Shown: positions 58,442-64,000 of the stretch, one piece after another | Layout: every line of letters starts with the position of its first letter | How positions within the stretch are numbered: position 1 is the stretch's first letter | From: Sambucus nigra | Taxonomy: Eukaryota > Streptophyta > Magnoliopsida > Dipsacales > Adoxaceae | Length of the DNA: 64,000 bases | Direction: 5' to 3' | Assembly: GCA_949130495.1 (NCBI GenBank) | Contig: OX422210.1 | Span: 28,370,681-28,434,680 of the forward strand | Notes under the pieces: model-generated | The model's input: only the letters and a program-made list of their open reading frames with translations | What the model was told of the DNA's origin: nothing | The model's database searches: none | Position numbers and translations under genes: made by a program

Positions 58442-58627
58442 TCTATTCCAAATTAAGAGTTCATTATTCCTTCTTATGTTGTCCCAAATTAATAGTTCAT
58501 TTTTCCTTTTGGATATAATCAATGAACCAAATTCTCTGGTAGTGAACAAGTATTGATCTTAACCATTGATTAAGTGATTCATTTATCTATACAAAAAAGA
58601 ATAAGTACTCTTAATTTAGGATATAAT
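58441..58627. mobile_element. Stowaway-like MITE
   Basis: About 187 bp with inverted ends around CCAAATTAAGAG (left) and CTCTTAATTTAGG (right), flanked by TA. The left end CTCTATTCCAAATTAAGAG resembles common plant Tc1/mariner (Stowaway) MITEs. Confidence 0.5.
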
Positions 58628-58763
58628 GAATATATAATAAGCAAGAACTCTTGATATTTTCCAACAACTCTAATGTAACCTTACCATGCAAAAAAAGTTA
58701 GTATTGTACTTAAATGTCACGTGCCACTTAAATTAACAAACCATTTATATGAAAATGAATAAA

Positions 58764-58897
<134 letters not shown>

Positions 58898-59003
58898 CCT
58901 AAAGTTGTAGACTTCTGCCACATCTGCTCCATCAATGTATAATAAATCTGATATACCAAACGATGCTCACAAGGTATCTAAAAATTACCAGTCGGCAGAC
59001 ACA

Positions 59004-59185
59004 AATCAAACAACTCTTTGGATACTTTAATCCCACACAAATTCCATTAAAAAAATACCATAACCCATCTCTCAAACACACAAATCAATAGAGAAATAAA
59101 ACAACTCTTCAAATACTCCAATCCAACACAAATTTCATTAAAAAACCATAACCCATCTCCCACACACACAAATCAACAGAGAAAT
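59004..59185. repeat. Approximately 90-bp tandem duplication
   Basis: AATCAAACAACTCTTTGGATAC... (59004) is repeated from about 59095 as AAATAAAACAACTCTTCAAATAC...; both share CCATAACCCATCTC and ACACACAAATCAA.AGAGAAAT. Confidence 0.8.
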
Positions 59186-60078
59186 TCGGAACCTAGACTG
59201 ATATCAAATAAGCAGAGAAATTTGGCAGAGAAAATCGGAACCCAAATCGACAAGAAAAGGTTCTAGTTTATCTCTTCATTGGATGTCTCTCCTCATTCTA
59301 ATGTTGGGGTTTGTCCTTTGATTTCGACCAGACCGAGGTGAAATGGTTCGACACCGATAATAATTGATTCGTTGGTGCGAGGTCCATCATGTTTAATTAT
59401 TTTTTGTCTTAGAGAGAAAAAATGTCTTTTTTAATGAGAAATGTATATCCTTCCCATGCGCTCAATGACGATAACACTGGGACACCCGTTGGTCTAGCTA
59501 TTTGACTTTTTGGCTCCTTTTCTCCCCTTTAAATCATTGTCTTTTGGGATTTTTTTAGTAATTTCATAAACACATTTTGCTTTTCTTTATCTTTAAGAAG
59601 TATATTTTTTTATTTCAATTGACTGAAATCTTACTATTTGACATAGGTTTATTATAAATTAAATTTTTAGGGAGGAGGAGCTTATTAATTTGGATATTTC
59701 ATGCTTTGAATATTGTATATTTGGTTAATCTGGTTCTATTGTTTAATTTTATCCATTATCAATTGTTTTTTAAATATTAGTGTATAGTCATGCCTCCTAG
59801 AAAATATTTTTATTTTTGAGTAATATATATATTTTTTTAGGCTCACTCGGGCTGATACACATATTTATTATGGTAATTAGTGATATATTTGGTTTTTGGA
59901 AACCTAGAGGATTTCCAATTACATTTTCAATGTCTAAGGATTGTAATTTTGTCCATATATTTAACATTTAAAATTGTAATTTTATAAAGAAAAGTGTCAT
60001 TCATAACATATTTTATATTGATTTAATATTAAGCGTCATTTATTTAAAAAAAGTTTTATTTATTTAAAATAATATTAC
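59186..60078. other. AT-rich flank left of Tat element 3
   Basis: No ORF, RNA gene or repeat structure that I can support. Confidence 0.5.
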
Positions 60079-60651
60079 TGTTGATACCAAATTTAGTCTG
60101 CTGACGTGGACCAATTATGAGGAGACACATGTCAATCTACATGGCACCCACAAACATTTTTTGAACAACACCTTGACTCCGAGGAACTCAACCTCCCCGA
60201 CTAACTCAGGCGCTCCGAGAAACAAGTGTTCTCCGAGGAACTCTATTGTACCGAGCAACTCATGTATACCGAGCTACTTAGGCGGTTCGAGCAGCTTAGG
60301 CGGTCCGAGCTGCATCTCGTACAGAGCATTCATATTCGAATAATCAAGAGGATGATTGCGCATTAAATGCTCATTATTATCACACAGACGCACACGCCTA
60401 TTGGACAACTATGTATTATTCTTTTATTTGTACCGCCTCAAGGCTATAAATACATTGTAACCTCCTCATTAGCAGGGGACTCAGAATTTCTTGGTAAACC
60501 CATTATCGAGAATTCTGAAAACAGTCAGCAATAACACATATAGTGGACGTAGGCCATTCTTTCAAGGCTAAACCACTTTAAAAATATTTTGTCTTGTTTA
60601 TTTTTATCTGTGATTAAAGAATTAGGTCAAATCTAGTTTTTTACATCAACA
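60079..60651 (+). repeat. 5' LTR of Tat element 3
   Basis: 573 bp with inverted ends TGTTGAT...ATCAACA. Core promoter CTATAAATA at 60444-60452. GTGGACGTAGGCC...GGCTAAACCAC hairpin word at 60543-60576. The U3 part carries an 18-bp tandem repeat (60180-60323). Confidence 0.88.
60180..60323. repeat. 18-bp tandem repeat in U3, eight units
   Basis: Units start CGAG or CGAC at 60180, 60198, 60216, 60234, 60252, 60270, 60288 and 60306, each exactly 18 bp apart. The first nine bases follow CGAGNAACT; the second half varies freely. In the frame starting at 60161 this encodes a six-residue repeat of the type P-R-N-S-x-x. Confidence 0.88.
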
Positions 60652-60654
60652 GAT

Positions 60655-60670
60655 TGGCGTCGTCTGTGGG
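60655..60670 (+). other. Primer-binding site of Tat element 3
   Basis: TGGCGTCGTCTGTGGG, three bases after the LTR. One change from the TGGCGCCGTCTGTGGG of the first Tat element (C to T at a CG). Confidence 0.82.
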
Positions 60671-60715
60671 AAAACGACTGTAATTATCGTTTTTCACTAA
60701 AACAATTCATCACCA

Positions 60716-63700
60716 ATGGCTGATAATCCTGAATCCAGTAATCGAAAGGCTGGAAACCCTCCAAATCTATCCACTCCTCCAAATGTCCAAGATCTGGCTG
60801 GAATAATGGCTAATCTAGCTCAAGGCCAAACCGCCATACAAGAAACTATGGGACAACTCATACAAACTGTCCAGGGTGGAGTATCTACCCATTCCGGACA
60901 ACGAAGCATTCAAATAAATACCCGGTTACCTTCTAGGTGAACGTTACTCCCAGAGGAATCTCGATCTAGACATGCCGATTCATATCGCACTGATAGATCT
61001 AATGATTTTTATTATCAACCTGGCCGAAGTTCATGAGTACGAGCTACAGATACTGAACAAAACATCACTCTCTCTCCAGAAAGGACTAGTGCATTCGAGA
61101 GATTAAGTAGGGCCTCTCCTTTTGATCATTTGGTACCTAGGAGGAATAAAAGTCCTCCTAAGCCTGTGTCGAGGAACTTTCGACGACCATCCGATCTAAG
61201 GGAGGGTTCTGCCCAATCATGACCAACTACTCATAATGAAAGATCCCAGGAGGCAAATTCAACACGATCAGTTGCTCGAACCAACAGGACCAAGGAGGGA
61301 AATGATGCATGGAAAGGCTCTATTAAGAGGTTGGAGGATAGACTAGGGGAAATGGCTAAGGCCAAAAATCCTCTACAAAGAACTTTTGTCCAAGGGACAC
61401 CTTTTATCCAGGCAATTGTGGATTTTCCCACACCATCAAAGTTCAAAGCACCTGTTGTGACTCCTAAATTTGATGGAAAAACCGACCCTGTCCTTCATAT
61501 AGAACAATACCAAGCTGCTGCTGATATCTATGTCGTGCCAGACGAGATGAGATGCAGGGCATTTTCAGGAACTCTCACTAGATCTGCTCAAATATGGTAC
61601 AACAATCTTCCTCGAGGAAAGATTGCAACTTTCTTTCAATTGACCGAGCTCTTTATTGGAAACTTATATTTTGGAGCAAAACCAGTTAAATGAGTAGCAC
61701 ACTTGTTAAGTGTTAGACAAAAAGCAGGTGAGAGCACCAGGGATTACATAACTCGTTTCAATAACGAGAAGCTTGAAGTTATTGATTACGAGGAAAAGAC
61801 AACAATTACTGCTCTGATGAGTGGATTGTTGCCAAATAAACTGTACTACACTCTAGCCAAAGATCCACCCACAACCATGGCAGAGCTAATGGCAAAGGCA
61901 ACCAAAATTATGAATACCGAGGAAGCTATGGCTGCGAAGAAGAATATGGATCCCAAAGAGACCAAGATTGAGGGTGATAAGGCTGAGAAGAAAGAGCAGA
62001 AGAATAATGGTGGTAACAAGCAGTCAAAAGCAAAGCAAGCATTGGAATAATTGAAGAAATTTGGAAACTATACTCCTTTGAAGGTAGATATAAATCACGT
62101 TCTGGAAGAGATCAAGAACAGCGAGGAGTTAAATTGTCCAGAGAAAATGAAGACAGATCCTGACAAGAGGAATAAGGCCAAATATTACGAGTTCCACAAA
62201 GACCATTGTCACACGACTAAAAATTGCATAGCTCTTTAGAATGAAATTGAAGCACTTACCAGACAAGGAAAGCTGGCCAAGTATGTTGATCGTAGAAGTG
62301 AAGGAAAGAACAACGACCGAGCAAGACAGAGATCCAGATCTCCTCGTCGAGCAGAAGAAGACAAGAAAAGAAATCATAAAGATGATCCAGAAGACGACCC
62401 GGATCTCCCCAAAAGACTAAGACAGTCAGAACGTGAGGTATTTTTAATTCATTTTGGATCATTTGATTGTAATGTTATTACAGGTGGACATGCAGGAGGT
62501 AAAGACCTTACTACAAAGAGGAAAGCTTACCTCAATGAGCCTCAAGCTTGTTCATATATTTAGTGAATAAATCTAGCTGAGGATGACCGCCCGAGGAAGG
62601 TAAATGAAGAAAAATTGGTCATCGGTTTCTCCAAGAACGACCTCGCAGGTGTGCTATATCCTCATGATGATCCATTGGTGATCAAAATGAGGATGAAGGA
62701 AGTAATTATCTCAAGAGTACTGGTGGATAATGGTAGCTCGGCGGATATCATGTTCTACTCATGCTTTGACAGCTTAAATTTAAAGTTATCTCAGTGGTTT
62801 TACTGGTGAGAAAGTTTGGGACGATAAAGTTGGATATGTTCATCGGTACATGGCCTGCTTGTCGAACGGAAATAGTGCGCTTTTTCGTGATGGATAAAAA
62901 TGTTCAATCAGCTTACAATATCATCATGGGAAGGGTAGGATTGAAGAAGTTCGAAGCAGTACCATCTACTGTACATCAATGACTAAAATTTCCATCCAAC
63001 TTTGGTGTAGGAATTGTAAAGGGAGACCAAAAAGTAGCTCGGGAATGCTACTATTCATCTACCGAGCAAGAAGAGCGTGAAGAATCCAGAAAGAAGACTA
63101 CTACTTATCAGGTTGATGAGATAGAAGACACAGAGATTGAGACTTTAGACCCAAGAGATGAGTCTCAGCTTGTTAAGGGTCAAGTCATGGAGGCTACTGA
63201 AAATATCGTTCTGGACGACGAGCATCCAGAACGAACAACTCAAATTGGTGCCTCACTAGATGTGTCAATAAAACAAGAGCTGATAGCATTTCTAAAAAGC
63301 AGAAAACAAACTTTTTCATGGAGCCACGAAGACATGCCAGGGATAGACCCAAATTTCCTATGTCACGAGCTTAATGTGAATAAGGAGATCAAGCCAATAA
63401 AACAAAGAAGAAGAGTGTTCATCCCCGAAAAGAACCAAGCTATACAAGAAGAAGTCGAGAAGCTCAAAAAATCCTGTTTTATTAAGGATGTCAAATATCC
63501 TGATTGGCTAGCTAATATGGTGATGGTGAAGAAGAAAAATAACAAATGGAGGATGTGTGTAGACTTCACCGATCTCAATAAGGCATGCCCAAAGGATCAT
63601 TTTCCTCTGCCCCGAATCGATCAACTGGTGGATGCTACCTCGAGGCACGAATTGCTGAGTTTTATAAATGCTTACTCTGGTTACAATCAGATTAAGATGA

Positions 63701-64000
63701 AGCCTGAGGACAGGGAGAGTACCTCTTTTATTACCCCCAGGGGAACTTATTATTATAATGTTATGCCTTTTGGATTGAAAAATGTAGGTGCAACATATCA
63801 GCGGCTGATGAACAAGGTGTTTACAGAGCAAATCAGTTATAACATGGAAGTTTATGTTGACGAAGAGCAAGAAAGCTGATGATCATCTAATTGATTTAGG
63901 CCAGACCTTTGATCAACTAGATAAATATCAAATGAAGTTGAATCCTGCCAAATGCATATTCGGAGTACGAGAAGGCATGTTCCTCGGGTATATTGTCAAC
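60716..64000 (+). pseudogene. gag-pol: Tat-type Gag-Pol (gag, protease, RT start), mutated
   Basis: Start ATG at 60716 (MADNPESSNRK). Gag core at about 61440-61900, then the C-terminal zinc-binding region at about 62180-62230, where YYEFHKDH shows the first Cys of the motif replaced by Tyr. Protease active site VDNGSSAD at about 62725-62748. RT from about 63370 with VCVDFTDLNKACPKDHFPLPR and VMPFGLKNVGATYQR. In-frame stops include TGA at 60938 and 61691, TAA at 62048, TAG at 62237 and TAG-TGA at 62560-62565. Two small frame changes lie around 62795-62825. At the RT active site (about 63853-63868) roughly 11 bases are missing, turning YVDD into YVDE and shifting the frame. Beyond it the normal continuation is visible in another frame to the window end. 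Confidence 0.9.

Larger units (their letters stand above)
60079..64000 (+). mobile_element. Tat-type Ty3/gypsy element 3, 5' part (cut by window edge)
   Basis: Plus-strand element: LTR (60079-60651), primer-binding site (60655), gag, protease and the first half of RT. It runs off the right edge. It has the same gag C-terminal motif and RT sequence style as the other Tat-type remnants here and is the best preserved of the three. Confidence 0.9.

Overview
This window looks like plant nuclear heterochromatin, probably from a flowering plant and most likely a eudicot. It is AT-rich and packed with nested LTR retrotransposons whose primer-binding sites, chromodomain integrase, Tat-type gag-pol and CACTA/hAT fragments are typical of angiosperms. 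I cannot name the species. I see no intact host protein gene, no tRNA or rRNA gene and no CRISPR array. Nearly every coding region is a decayed transposable-element gene.

Layout. 1-2388: 5' end of a Ty1/copia element on the minus strand (gag, primer-binding site, LTR). 2389-3833: non-coding, with a possible minus-strand core promoter. 3834-8336: deleted Ty3/gypsy Tat-type element on the minus strand (LTR, primer-binding site, two gag remnants, 61-bp tandem repeats and an antisense coiled-coil gene; pol absent). 8337-11347: AT-rich, with a possible Helitron 3' end and a CACTA terminus. About 11400-14040: plus-strand relic of a plant-mobile-domain (PMD) gene.

14479-43177 is one solo LTR (flanked by TATAA) blown apart by nested insertions. 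It holds Tekay-like chromovirus 1 (15947-26790, minus) and Tekay-like chromovirus 2 (26918-42277, minus, flanked by TATGA). Chromovirus 2 is itself split by a CACTA transposon (31071-35799), and its 5' LTR carries a 440-bp hAT-type MITE (41829-42268, flanked by GTTATTAC). The target duplications and the rejoined host sequences give the order of events.

44380-50090 is a non-autonomous, LARD-like LTR element (plus) with an unrecognised coding segment. It abuts a second Tat-type element (about 50091-57577, plus) with ruined pol, approximately 65-bp tandem repeats, an antisense gene and a 3' LTR. 57578-60078 holds microsatellites, a three-arm inverted repeat and a Stowaway-like MITE. 60079-64000 is the 5' part of a third Tat-type element (LTR, primer-binding site, gag, protease, start of RT).

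How the parts relate: the autonomous types encode Gag and Pol, which would package and integrate RNA through their LTRs, primer-binding sites and polypurine tracts. Here all copies are disabled by stop codons, frameshifts, deletions or nested insertions. The most interesting signals are palindrome clusters at a similar position in several different LTR families, recurring antisense genes beside tandem repeats in Tat-type elements, an exact 18-bp (six-codon) repeat in one LTR, and stop codons that nearly all look like cytosine-deamination products.
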